Program-made: the position numbers and the translations under genes
Origin: Bacteroidales bacterium
GTDB taxonomy: Bacteria > Bacteroidota > Bacteroidia > Bacteroidales > Muribaculaceae
Direction of reading: 5' to 3'
Assembly (NCBI GenBank): GCA_910575615.1
Contig: CAJTEX010000023.1
Coordinates: 1 to 46,675, forward strand
Length of the DNA stretch: 46,675 nt
Notes under the pieces: model-generated
The model's input: the letters and a program-made list of their open reading frames with translations, nothing else
Database searches by the model: none
Told to the model about the DNA's origin: nothing
In this document: positions 36,011 through 44,691 of the stretch, in pieces
Layout: every line of letters starts with the position of its first letter
Position numbering within the stretch: position 1 is the first letter of the stretch

Positions 36011-36075
36011 ACAGCCGTGGGTTAGCGCCTGGTGTAGTCCCTCAGGGGGAACTAACCACCGACGCTAACCCAAGG
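36011..36075. repeat. REP-like hairpin
   Basis: TGGGTTAGCG-CC-TGGT (36018-36033) pairs with ACCA-CC-GA-CGCTAACCCA (36055-36072), extended by CC/GG outside. It lies just after the protease gene and could serve as its terminator despite lacking a T-run. Confidence 0.8.
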
Positions 36076-36185
36076 TTATTCATATGTCATATACTTATTA
36101 TAAATGATTCTTCCGCAATCGCCATAGTGACAGATAATCAGTGGAATACATTTGAATCCGTGGAATCCGGTGAGCGCAGCGAACC

Positions 36186-36219
36186 AATCTGCGTAATCTG
36201 TGTAATCTGCGTGAGACCT
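36186..36219. repeat. Dispersed CAGATT-type repeat
   Basis: Three units of (T/A)AATCTG(C/T)G ending in TGAGACC. The same units form the arms at 16367-16455 and the copy at 16494-16507. Short flanking pieces GAGCGCAGCGA also occur twice (36171-36182 and 36226-36236). Confidence 0.8.
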
Positions 36220-36247
36220 TGAAGGGAGCGCAGCGACCGGAAGAGGG

Positions 36248-37963
36248 TCAGGCGTGGATGATGCCCTTGTTGGGGGGAGTCTGCGGAATCTTGATGGCGG
36301 AGTTGGCAGCGTCGGAGGCACGGATGGCCACACGTCGGATTTTGCCCGATATGGTCTTGGGCAGCTCCTTGACAAACTCTATCACGCGGGGATATTTGTA
36401 AGGGGCGGTGATACGCTTCACATGGTTCTGGATATCCTTCACGAGGTCAGCACCGGCCTGCTGCACATAATCGGCGGCAAGCACGATGGTGGCCTTGACA
36501 ATCTGCCCCCTGACATCGTCAGGCACGGCGGTGATGGCACACTCCACCACTGCCGGATGGGTCAGGCACGCGCTCTCGACCTCGAACGGGCCGATGCGGT
36601 AGCCCGACGACTTTATCACATCATCCTTGCGGCTGACAAACCACAGGTAGCCGTCTTTGTCGCGCCATGCGATGTCGCCTGTATGGTAGAAGCCGTCGTG
36701 CCAGGCGTTGGCGGTCAGTTCCTCATCGTCGAGATACTCTTTGAACAGCCCTGCGGGTTTCTCCCCGTCGCGGTCGGCCCTTATGACAATCTCTCCGTTT
36801 ACATTGTCATCCACCGGATTTCCATCCTCATCCACGATGTCTATCCCATACAGCGGGTTGGGAAGCCCCATCGAGCCGGGACGCGGCTCCACCCAGGGGA
36901 AGGTGCCGACGGTCAGCGTGGTCTCGGTCTGGCCGAACCCCTCGCGGAGCGAAATGCCTGTAAGCTCCTTCCATTTCTCGAACACCGAGGGGTTGAGCGC
37001 CTCTCCGGCAATCGTGCAGCGGTCGAGGGCCGAGAGGTCAAACGACTTGACATCCTCCCTTATCAGGAACCTGAACACCGTGGGAGGAGCGCAGAAGGAG
37101 TTGATGCGGTATTTCTCCATTATCCCCAGCAGGTCTTTAGGCACGAATTTGTCGAAGTCATACACAAAGACATCGGCCCCGCAAATCCATTGTCCGTAAA
37201 GCTTGCCCCACACAGCCTTTCCCCACCCGGTGTCGGCCAGGGTCAGGTGGATGTCGCCCGGACGCAGGTTGTGCCAGAAACGGGCAGTCACGATATGCCC
37301 CAAGGGATATGTGAAGTCATGGGCCACCATCTTCGGCTCGCCGGAGGTGCCGGAGGTGAAATAAAGCAGCATCTCGTCGGAGTTGCTGTTGACTTTCTCA
37401 GGACGGCGAAAAGCAGGGGCGCCATCAACACCCTTGTTGAAGTCAAGCCATCCCGCCGGCACGCAAGGCCCGGTTGAGACCAGCCATTCAAGGCTCTTGC
37501 AGCGGGGACGCGCCTCTTCGATATGCTCCACCATGTCTGGGTCTCCGGCAGCGACAATCACCTTTATGTCGGCCATACGGCAACGGTATTCGATATCCTC
37601 AGCCGTAAGCAGGTGGGTGGCCGGGATAGCCACGGCCCCGAGCTTGTGGAGGGCCATCATCGCGGGCCAGAACTGCCAGTGGCGTTTGAGCATCAGCATC
37701 ACCCTCGTGCCCTTGCCTACCCCGAGGCTTTGGAAGAAAGAGGCGGTCTGGTCTGACAGCTCCTTCATGTCGGCGAAAGTGAATCGCCGTTCCTCCCCAT
37801 CGGGATTGGTCCATAACAACGCCTCCCTGGAAGGCTCCTCGGCAGCCCACACGTCCACCACATCATACGCGAAATTGAAATCGCGAGGGATGGTCAGCTT
37901 GAAATTGGCGGCGAAGTCGGCATAGCTCTCAAAATCTGTGCGGTTTGTGAAACGTTCAATCAT
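36248..37963 (-). CDS. AMP-binding acyl-CoA synthetase
   Basis: The 571-residue enzyme would activate a carboxylic acid to acyl-AMP and then acyl-CoA. Core motifs: LLYFTSGTSGEPKM (P-loop), REGFGQTETT, FYHTGDIAW, WFVSRKDDVIKSSGYRIGP and the catalytic lysine in LPKTISGKIRR. The layout fits the medium-chain/acetyl-CoA synthetase-like class common in Bacteroidales; the acid cannot be deduced. The start region is duplicated: a 20-base tandem repeat (37961-38000) copies the AGGTnnATTATG block, creating a tiny upstream frame that ends by overlapping this ATG. Confidence 0.92.
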   Translation of the reverse strand: MIERFTNRTDFESYADFAANFKLTIPRDFNFAYDVVDVWAAEEPSREALLWTNPDGEERRFTFADMKELSDQTASFFQSLGVGKGTRVMLMLKRHWQFWPAMMALHKLGAVAIPATHLLTAEDIEYRCRMADIKVIVAAGDPDMVEHIEEARPRCKSLEWLVSTGPCVPAGWLDFNKGVDGAPAFRRPEKVNSNSDEMLLYFTSGTSGEPKMVAHDFTYPLGHIVTARFWHNLRPGDIHLTLADTGWGKAVWGKLYGQWICGADVFVYDFDKFVPKDLLGIMEKYRINSFCAPPTVFRFLIREDVKSFDLSALDRCTIAGEALNPSVFEKWKELTGISLREGFGQTETTLTVGTFPWVEPRPGSMGLPNPLYGIDIVDEDGNPVDDNVNGEIVIRADRDGEKPAGLFKEYLDDEELTANAWHDGFYHTGDIAWRDKDGYLWFVSRKDDVIKSSGYRIGPFEVESACLTHPAVVECAITAVPDDVRGQIVKATIVLAADYVQQAGADLVKDIQNHVKRITAPYKYPRVIEFVKELPKTISGKIRRVAIRASDAANSAIKIPQTPPNKGIIHA

Positions 37964-38000
37964 AATCTACCTAATTCTATCATAATGTACCTGATTCGTA
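37961..38000 (-). repeat. Tandem 20-bp duplication at a translation start
   Basis: Two copies of about 20 bases (37961-37980, 37981-38000), about 15 positions identical. On the minus strand each gives AGGTnnATTATGAT. The upstream ATG at 37983 opens MIELGRL-stop, whose TGA overlaps the main ATG as ATGA. Confidence 0.85.
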
Positions 38001-38090
38001 GTTGGAAACATCTGCAAGTTACAAAAAGATTTTATCAACAATGCTATAATTACACAGTTTAATTTTATGCACACCAATAGTTAACGTGCG

Positions 38091-38112
38091 TTAAAGCCCT
38101 CCTCACGGAGGT
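38091..38112 (-). terminator. Weak terminator of the CcsA operon
   Basis: CCTCC-TCAC-GGAGG (38098-38111) followed on the minus strand by GGCTTTAAC. Confidence 0.4.
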
Positions 38113-38131
38113 CAGACACCACAGGCTGATT

Positions 38132-40303
38132 TCAGGCGTAGGAGTGAAGTCCGGAAAGGAGATGATTGACCCCGAAATAGGTCATCAGCACAGACAGGAA
38201 GGCCAGGAGCAGGTAGAGACACAGCACACGAGGACGGCGCAACAGGGGAAACGAGGAGCCATGGAGCGGGAAGGCATACACCAGCAAAGTGACCAGTGCC
38301 CAGGTCTCCTTGGGATCCCACCCCCAGTAGCGTCCCCACGACTGGTTGGCCCACACCGCCCCGACGAAAATCCCGGCGGCAAGCAGAAACACCCCGGGAT
38401 AAAGCAACAGGGCGCAGAGACGCGCCACAGCCGAGCCTCTCGGGGTTGATGCCCCCACACCTAGGGCCACACCTGACAGGATGGCGATGGCCGCCAGCAA
38501 CGCGTAGGAGGCCATCACAAGCAGCACATGGATGGAGAGCAACGGGGAGGCAAGCACCGGCATCAGATGAGACACCGTGGCCCCGCCTCTGCCCATCATC
38601 GCCACAAGCAGCGACAGGCCGCCGACGGCAAGGGAGGCATATGCCGCGGGGCCAAACCTCCGGGCCTGGAAGAAACCCACGGCGGCCCCGATCGACAGCC
38701 ACCCCATCAGCAACATGGTCTCGTAGCCGTTTGACAAGGGGACATGCCCTCCGACATACCACCTCAACCCCATCAGCATACTCACCCACACAAACAGGCC
38801 CACAGTCAGAAGAAAGCAGGCACGCCGGCACCTTGAAGAAGGCAGAAAACCGGCGACTGCCAGCATAAGAGCCACGAGGCCGGGCCATAGGGGGCTGCCA
38901 TAACGGTTGTAGAGGAGTTCAGCCTCAATACGCGAGGCCGACGGGAGCGTGACTCCCGGGATGGAAGACTGGAAATCCCGCAACCGGGAAATCTCATCAT
39001 CAGCATTTTTCCATTGCCTGGCCGCCACCTCGCGCGAGATGCGGTCAAGCACCGTGGTCATGAATATGTAGTCCTCCCCGTCAATGTCGGCTGGGGGACG
39101 GTCGGCGAATGACAGCCATTCGACAGGCCCGTCGTGAGAGACGGCCACAGGAAAAACCCTGAAGGCAGACCCCGTGCAGACCATCGTCACCAACGCCACC
39201 TGCGAGTCGGTGTCGCGTAGCTTTCGGTCGGCAAGGTCGTCGGCCACCGCGTGTTCAAGCCTGTAACCACGAGTGGTGTAGAAATCCTTTATCGAGGCAT
39301 ATCCCCCTCCGTCAACCCCGAGCAACCGTGAGGCCTCCTCACCCTCGACCTTAATGAACGGTTCATTCTTCCAGGAATCATAATAAAAGAGCCATCCCGC
39401 GACCACCTGCTCGGCGGTCAGACCACGGTAAGATGTGGAACCATTGACTTTCAGGCAGAAGTCACGCGCCATTGTCTGCAGCGGCATCACCCGGTCGCCC
39501 CAGTAGACATACACCTTGCCGAGGCGGGCAGCCAAAGCCCGGGGGACAGTCTGCGGCGGTGGCGCGGATACTGCCGCCGAGGCGGTTTCCGAGAACAGAA
39601 GCAAAAGCAACGGGGCGGAGCGGCGCAACAGCTGACGGAACCGGCTTTTGTGCGACATGAAGAATCCTGTCATCGACAACACCAATGATATGTAACCGGC
39701 GTAAGTCACCCCTATCCCCCAGGGATCATACGATACCGAGAGGGTCGAACTGTCAGGGGCAAGCGATGTCTGATAGAAACGGTAGCCCCGCAGCTCGAGT
39801 ATGTTGTTCATCGACAGCCGGCGGCGCGACTGGGCGGCAGACCCATCATTGACCACCACCACCGAGGCGTAATCCATCGGCGACGATGTGCCGGGATAAT
39901 ATTCAATCTCTGAATGGTCGAGCGACAGCGAGAACGGCAACGGCTCATGGCCCCCCTCGTCAAGGGTGAAACCGTCAGCCGGAGGCTCGCCACACACCAG
40001 GGTGACCTTCCCCTGCTTCCCCCAGACGTAGGTGATTCCCGCGCCGGCGAGAATCAGCAAGAGCGACAGATGCAGCCCCATTGTCGCCACGGACATGCCA
40101 CGCCTGCGGGCCAGCAGCCACGCGAGCGAGCAAGCCGCGGAGACCGCCCAGAGGGCGATCATCCACGGCGAATGATATATGGCGGTGAACGCCGCCTCGC
40201 TCCCGGCCAGCCGCTCGACCACGGTCGCCGTCATAAGCGAGAGGGTCAGGAAGCCGGCCGAGCCAAACGCGAGATTGCGTAGTGTATGGCTGTCGGTCAT
40301 CAC
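38132..40303 (-). CDS. System II cytochrome c biogenesis protein, ResB-CcsA fusion
   Basis: The 723-residue membrane protein combines a ResB-like N-terminal half (membrane segments near residues 12-85, and a periplasmic domain with FSLSLDHSEIEYYPG and NILELRGYRFYQTSLAPD) with a CcsA C-terminal half. The CcsA half carries the tryptophan-rich heme-handling loop WGRYWGWDPKETWAL, and histidines in SIHVLLVMASY and HGSSFP. Such fusions carry heme across the membrane and attach it to CxxCH cytochromes. It is the last gene of the porin/imelysin/di-heme operon, starting 6 bases after the di-heme gene. The start may be the second Met (40300). Confidence 0.92.
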   Translation of the reverse strand: MMTDSHTLRNLAFGSAGFLTLSLMTATVVERLAGSEAAFTAIYHSPWMIALWAVSAACSLAWLLARRRGMSVATMGLHLSLLLILAGAGITYVWGKQGKVTLVCGEPPADGFTLDEGGHEPLPFSLSLDHSEIEYYPGTSSPMDYASVVVVNDGSAAQSRRRLSMNNILELRGYRFYQTSLAPDSSTLSVSYDPWGIGVTYAGYISLVLSMTGFFMSHKSRFRQLLRRSAPLLLLLFSETASAAVSAPPPQTVPRALAARLGKVYVYWGDRVMPLQTMARDFCLKVNGSTSYRGLTAEQVVAGWLFYYDSWKNEPFIKVEGEEASRLLGVDGGGYASIKDFYTTRGYRLEHAVADDLADRKLRDTDSQVALVTMVCTGSAFRVFPVAVSHDGPVEWLSFADRPPADIDGEDYIFMTTVLDRISREVAARQWKNADDEISRLRDFQSSIPGVTLPSASRIEAELLYNRYGSPLWPGLVALMLAVAGFLPSSRCRRACFLLTVGLFVWVSMLMGLRWYVGGHVPLSNGYETMLLMGWLSIGAAVGFFQARRFGPAAYASLAVGGLSLLVAMMGRGGATVSHLMPVLASPLLSIHVLLVMASYALLAAIAILSGVALGVGASTPRGSAVARLCALLLYPGVFLLAAGIFVGAVWANQSWGRYWGWDPKETWALVTLLVYAFPLHGSSFPLLRRPRVLCLYLLLAFLSVLMTYFGVNHLLSGLHSYA

Positions 40304-40309
40304 GGAGAA

Positions 40310-41941
40310 TCAGATAGCGTCAAGGAAGGTTATCACCGCGTCGCGGTCAGCCTTGGACAGCTGGCGGAACCGCTCCACCGAGTAGCGGGCATCGCTCCGG
40401 GGGGAAACTCCATGCCACATCACAGCCTCCATGGTGGTGCGGGCGCGGCAGTCGTGGAGACGGTCGGCGGTGGCCGAACCGGTCACGCGCTGATGCAGTC
40501 CGCGTCCCCAGAGCGGGGTGGTGCGGCACCATCCGGTGCGGATGTCATTGGTCATATGCAGCTTGTGCTGCACCATGTCGGTGTAGGGCCAGATGGTCTG
40601 GTAGGGGTAACGCGGCAACTCGTTCCCGGCGAAGAAACGCGCCGGGTCGCGCACATTGTCGGCCCCTGTCTTCCAGGATGGACGGTGGCAGTAGGCGCAG
40701 CCGATTTCCTCGAAAATCTCCTTACCACGGGCCACATCCGGATTGTCGATGTCGCGGACAGCCGGCACAGCCAGTCCTCGGTGCCACACCATCAGGTCGG
40801 TGTACTCGTCGTCGGTCATCTCCACATCAAGATTCCTGGAGTTGAGATAAGCCAGGATGCGGGTCTCGATGTCGCCGTTCCACCACTCGGGATGGTTGCG
40901 CCCCGGGTCGACCGTGGCGAGATAGTCGTCAAAACCGGCCTGCACGGCAGGGTCTTTGGCCGAATACGCGGCCCATGTGCCTGCCCCGTCGAGATAATGG
41001 TAACGGCGGTCAGAACGGGTGACATTGGTGATGTTCCAGATGGCGTTGGCCCCGGCGGCATCCTGGAGAGGGCCGCGCGAGAGGGCGTAGGTGAAACGGC
41101 GCGGATAGGGGGTGCCGTCACCCTGGAGCGAGTTGGAATACTGGCTCGTCCACTGCCCGTCGGCGAAGAAAGCCGGGTTGAGGCCATTGGGGAGCAGCCC
41201 GTCAGCCTCCTCCTGGCGGTACTGGGCGAGCAGGTCAGCATCGTCGATGGCATCGAGCAGTCCGGTGCCGTATATGCCGATTGTGCTTTCGAGCTTCACC
41301 TCATACGCCTCGGGCAGCTGGTAGCCCTGGCGCACCACATATATCGCGTCGGAGGGCATGGTCACCTCGGGATATTGCAGCTCATAGGTCTCCCCGTCGG
41401 GGAAACGGTTGCCCCAGTCGTCGGTCTGGGCCAGCCATTTCACCTGTATCTTGTTCTCGTCGACCGGAGCCGAGAAGGGGGCCACGGCATGGCTCTGCGG
41501 CATGCCGGCGAGCCAGCTGACATACCCCTCGGTCTGGGGATTGTAGACCACCAGCAGGCATCCGTTGCCTATCTGGTCGGTCTTGAAGGCTCCGGCCTCC
41601 ACCCGTTTGCCATGGCTGTAGCCGGGGTGGCAATGCATGCATGACGTGCGGATATAGACAGGGCCGAGACCCGACCTGACACCGCTCGCGTTGGACATGA
41701 ACGGCTTCTCGAAAATGGCCTCGCCATTCTTGAAACTCTGGTATAGGCCCGCCTCCTCGACAGCCGGGGAGGGCTGTTCGAGGGCATTGGAGGTGGTCAG
41801 GAAAGCGGTGCCGAGTTCCCCGCCCGAATAATACCACTGGGGGAAAACGCGGTCTGTGGGTTCCTCGTTGCGTATCGGCTCGTCATCCGAGCAGGAGACA
41901 AGCAGCAGCGAGGCGGCAACGGGCAGAATCAGTTTTCTCAT
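40310..41941 (-). CDS. Di-heme oxidoreductase lipoprotein (DUF1111/DHOR family)
   Basis: The 543-residue protein has a lipoprotein signal (LLLVSCSDD, lipid Cys17) and two CxxCH heme sites: Cys101-Met-His-Cys-His105 and Cys415-Ala-Tyr-Cys-His419. PLWGRG and a late Met-rich segment (MEAVMWHG) are typical of the DHOR fold, which is related to the MauG/CcpA di-heme peroxidases. It should act on the periplasmic side of the outer or inner membrane. It lies 6 bases after the imelysin gene and 6 bases before the cytochrome assembly gene. Its electron partner is unknown. Confidence 0.92.
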   Translation of the reverse strand: MRKLILPVAASLLLVSCSDDEPIRNEEPTDRVFPQWYYSGGELGTAFLTTSNALEQPSPAVEEAGLYQSFKNGEAIFEKPFMSNASGVRSGLGPVYIRTSCMHCHPGYSHGKRVEAGAFKTDQIGNGCLLVVYNPQTEGYVSWLAGMPQSHAVAPFSAPVDENKIQVKWLAQTDDWGNRFPDGETYELQYPEVTMPSDAIYVVRQGYQLPEAYEVKLESTIGIYGTGLLDAIDDADLLAQYRQEEADGLLPNGLNPAFFADGQWTSQYSNSLQGDGTPYPRRFTYALSRGPLQDAAGANAIWNITNVTRSDRRYHYLDGAGTWAAYSAKDPAVQAGFDDYLATVDPGRNHPEWWNGDIETRILAYLNSRNLDVEMTDDEYTDLMVWHRGLAVPAVRDIDNPDVARGKEIFEEIGCAYCHRPSWKTGADNVRDPARFFAGNELPRYPYQTIWPYTDMVQHKLHMTNDIRTGWCRTTPLWGRGLHQRVTGSATADRLHDCRARTTMEAVMWHGVSPRSDARYSVERFRQLSKADRDAVITFLDAI

Positions 41942-41947
41942 AAATGT

Positions 41948-43108
41948 TTATTGCTTGGAGAGTTCGGAATAGACCTTTTCAAGGGTGGCCACAAGGTTGT
42001 CGCCCACCACTTCGACGGCGTTGGCGGCTTCAGCACCGGCGGCATTGAGGGCGAACGGTTCGGGGATGGCGGCGATGGCCGAGATGGCATTGTCTATCGC
42101 GGCGCGCATCTCTGAGTCGAGCGCGGGGTTGACACTGCGGACATAGTCGGAGATTGAAGCGTCACCGGCCACAGAGCCGCAATATGAGTTCTTTATCGAG
42201 CGGATATTGTCCTGGAAGTCCTCGATGGAGTTGAGGCTGTAAGGCGACTCGATATAGTTGCGGTCGTCAAGCGAGCTGCCGTTGTGGGGACGACCGATTT
42301 TGGTGTTGCCAACCTCGTCGGCGATGTCGATGCACCCCTGGATGATTTCCTCGGCCACCTCCTGGTAGGTCTTGTAAATCGAACCGGCCTGTCCGGCGTT
42401 GGCCATCATCCATCCGTGGTCCTTACCCTTGTCGAGGTCGGCCTCGTCGAGGATATCCTGTTTCTCGGAAGAGATGTTGGGAGTCCCGGCCCAGCAGGCC
42501 TCAAGACACACACACTGGTTGCGGAGGTCTTCGGCCACCATCAGCAGGTATGTGATTTCCTCGGGGGTGTAATTGAGGGAGTGATAATTTGAGGTACGCC
42601 CGTCGGCCGAAAGCTCGAAGAGCATGTACTCGATGGAGTGGAATCCGAGCAGTCCGTAGCCGAAGTTATTGTCAAGGGTCAGCTCCGCCCCTTTGCGCAG
42701 CTCGGCCAGCAGCCTGTCCATGGCGGCCTTGTCGAGAGGCCAGGAGTCGATATGCGGGTCGATGTTGTAATCTGCGGCAGGGCCGAAGAGAAATGCCTCA
42801 GACAGCTCCCAGTAGCGGCGCGACTCCTTCCAGGCATTGGCGGCGGCGGCGATGTCGGCGGTGGTCAGGGCCCCGGCGGCATGGTGCTGGCTGATAATCT
42901 CGCAGTTGTCATACAGCTCGATGGCAGCATCGGCCATGCCCTTGTAGGTGGGAAGCACGGTATGGCTCACATATGCCTGTGCGGCACTCTTGAGCATGGT
43001 CTCCTTGGTTGATTCCTCCGGTTCGCCGGGGGTGTTATCAGAGCATGACACGGCAGCCAGTCCGAAGAAAAAGAGGGAGAGCGACTTTAGGGTGTTCTTG
43101 ATGTTCAT
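41948..43108 (-). CDS. Imelysin (M75) family lipoprotein
   Basis: The 386-residue protein has a lipoprotein signal (FFFGLAAVSCSDN, lipid Cys22) and two helical repeats. The first contains the imelysin GxHxxE motif as Gly155-Phe-His157-Ser-Ile-Glu160 (GFHSIEYMLF). Members include IrpA and relatives of the EfeO iron-binding protein; no peptidase activity is established. A role in metal or heme uptake is inferred. It starts 39 bases after the porin gene and is followed 6 bases later by the di-heme gene. Confidence 0.92.
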   Translation of the reverse strand: MNIKNTLKSLSLFFFGLAAVSCSDNTPGEPEESTKETMLKSAAQAYVSHTVLPTYKGMADAAIELYDNCEIISQHHAAGALTTADIAAAANAWKESRRYWELSEAFLFGPAADYNIDPHIDSWPLDKAAMDRLLAELRKGAELTLDNNFGYGLLGFHSIEYMLFELSADGRTSNYHSLNYTPEEITYLLMVAEDLRNQCVCLEACWAGTPNISSEKQDILDEADLDKGKDHGWMMANAGQAGSIYKTYQEVAEEIIQGCIDIADEVGNTKIGRPHNGSSLDDRNYIESPYSLNSIEDFQDNIRSIKNSYCGSVAGDASISDYVRSVNPALDSEMRAAIDNAISAIAAIPEPFALNAAGAEAANAVEVVGDNLVATLEKVYSELSKQ

Positions 43109-43147
43109 ATGTCTTTTGTTTTAAAATTTCTGCATCATGTCGGGCAA

Positions 43148-44467
43148 TCAAAGGAACCAGCCTGAATAGGCCACGCCGAGGGAGATTGAAGGCTCGTTGT
43201 TGTATTTTCGGTCAAGCAGCCCCACGGCATATTCCCCCTTGATGACCACCTGGGGGATGGGATAGTAGTTGAGTCCGACGGCGACACGCTGGCGGGCGCA
43301 CCAGTCGTAATCGAGGTCGCCACCCTGCATCTTGTACATGGAGTCATAGTAGTCGTAACGGCCGAAGAGGTAGAGACGCTGGTTGGCGGCGCGTAGCCTG
43401 GGCGACAGGGAGAAGAAATCATATCCGGCCTCGATGCCCGTCGCGATCGCGTCGGAGGCCACTCTCTGTTTTTTTGACGGCGACTTGCTCGGCATGTTCA
43501 TATTGAAGGATGAGATATGTTTTGAGTCGCTCAGATGACCGTAATCGAAGTGGCCCCGGGCGAGGAAGCCGAATCCCTCATAACGGAAATCGAAGGTGCC
43601 GATAGTCACGGTGCCATGCACGCCGTCATTCTTCTCGCTGGCGGTGGGGGCCATGGTGTTGCGGAAGGAATTGCCGACATATCCCGCCACCGACAGCCTC
43701 AACCCCTTGACCGAGGTGTTGTCGACACGAAACGCCCCGGCGTAGCTGTTGGCAATCTTGTATTCATAAGGCGAGGCCGATCCGTCATGGATCCAGCCCT
43801 GCGAACCAAACCGCTCGCTGTCGAGGCCGGGCATGAACATCAGCTCGTAACGCCAGTCGCCGGCCTTTCCCCAGAGGGAGATGCCGATTTCATGCCAGGT
43901 GCAGGGCATTATGGTGTTCTCCCCTTCGGGGCGGTAGACCCCGAAGAACTCGGTCGGCATATGGTGGGAGTTGGTCTGCCCCACAGGGACAACCATCATA
44001 CCGGCCCTCACGTTAAGCTGGGGCATGAATGACTTCTGAATCCAGAACTGCTCGAGGGCGACCTCGCCGCCGCGCTCGACCTCGCTCTCATACTCGCCCC
44101 CCTCCTCATTCTCAAACTCGACGGCCGACTCGGTGCCGCCATGCTCGAATTCAATTTCCGAACTCATCGACCATCCTTTGCCGAAGTCATAGCCGATGAA
44201 AATCACCGCGTGGGGGATATCGAAACGCCCGTTGCTGCGCGCGTCGCGGTAATTCTCGGGAGAGACATAGCGGAGATAGCTGTCACTGTAAAAGTTGCGG
44301 GTCATGGCCACCTCGCCGTAACCTCCCACATGGAGGCGGCTGGTCCAGGAGCTTTTTGATTTTGAAGAAGAGGCCACACTGTCAGCCTCCTCGGGATGAG
44401 CCGAGGCGGCCGGGAGGCAAGCCATTGACAAGGAGAGGATTGCGGTCAACGCGAAATGTCTGGTCAT
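43148..44467 (-). CDS. Outer-membrane porin-like beta-barrel protein
   Basis: The 439-residue protein has a signal peptide (residues 1-23, LTAILSLSMACLPAASA). It has alternating beta-strand segments ending in an aromatic C terminus (SLGVAYSGWFL), as expected for a beta-barrel. HVGGYGEVAMTRNF and AGMMVVPVGQTNSHHMPTEF resemble phosphate-selective or general porins of Bacteroidetes. An acidic loop (about residues 113-127, EFENEEGGEYESEVE) could bind cations. The start at 44467 is set by the promoter at 44500-44531. It leads the operon. Confidence 0.88.
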   Translation of the reverse strand: MTRHFALTAILSLSMACLPAASAHPEEADSVASSSKSKSSWTSRLHVGGYGEVAMTRNFYSDSYLRYVSPENYRDARSNGRFDIPHAVIFIGYDFGKGWSMSSEIEFEHGGTESAVEFENEEGGEYESEVERGGEVALEQFWIQKSFMPQLNVRAGMMVVPVGQTNSHHMPTEFFGVYRPEGENTIMPCTWHEIGISLWGKAGDWRYELMFMPGLDSERFGSQGWIHDGSASPYEYKIANSYAGAFRVDNTSVKGLRLSVAGYVGNSFRNTMAPTASEKNDGVHGTVTIGTFDFRYEGFGFLARGHFDYGHLSDSKHISSFNMNMPSKSPSKKQRVASDAIATGIEAGYDFFSLSPRLRAANQRLYLFGRYDYYDSMYKMQGGDLDYDWCARQRVAVGLNYYPIPQVVIKGEYAVGLLDRKYNNEPSISLGVAYSGWFL

Positions 44468-44499
44468 AATATTCCTTTGCAAACTGTGAAAATGTGTTG

Positions 44500-44531
44500 C
44501 AAAGTTACCTGTATCTGTTAACGTCCGCAAT
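44500..44531 (-). promoter_or_regulatory. Promoter of the porin/imelysin operon
   Basis: ATTG (44528-44531), 20 bases, TAACTTTG (44500-44507) on the minus strand, 32 bases before the porin ATG. Confidence 0.72.
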
Positions 44532-44663
44532 CCTCAAAATCGGGTAATTTTCACCAACCTTAACTCCCGGCCTCCATACCCCCAATACCAACTTTTGATT
44601 ATTTTAACCATTAATTACGGCCATTTCACCCTTGATTGCACAGCAGAGTATCCGGATTTTGGC

Positions 44664-44671
44664 TAAATTTG
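44664..44671 (+). promoter_or_regulatory. -7 box of the esterase gene
   Basis: TAAATTTG, 20 bases before the ATG at 44692. No TTTG at the standard spacing. Confidence 0.45.
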
Positions 44672-44691
44672 CAGCAACTCACACAAATGCC

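Noticed and set aside
36254-37477. Open frame of 407 codons antisense to the acyl-CoA synthetase
   Set aside because: It is a shadow of a gene with a complete set of adenylation motifs.
40286-41644. Open frame of 452 codons antisense to the di-heme gene
   Set aside because: The opposite strand has two heme sites and a lipoprotein signal in frame. This one is a high-GC shadow.
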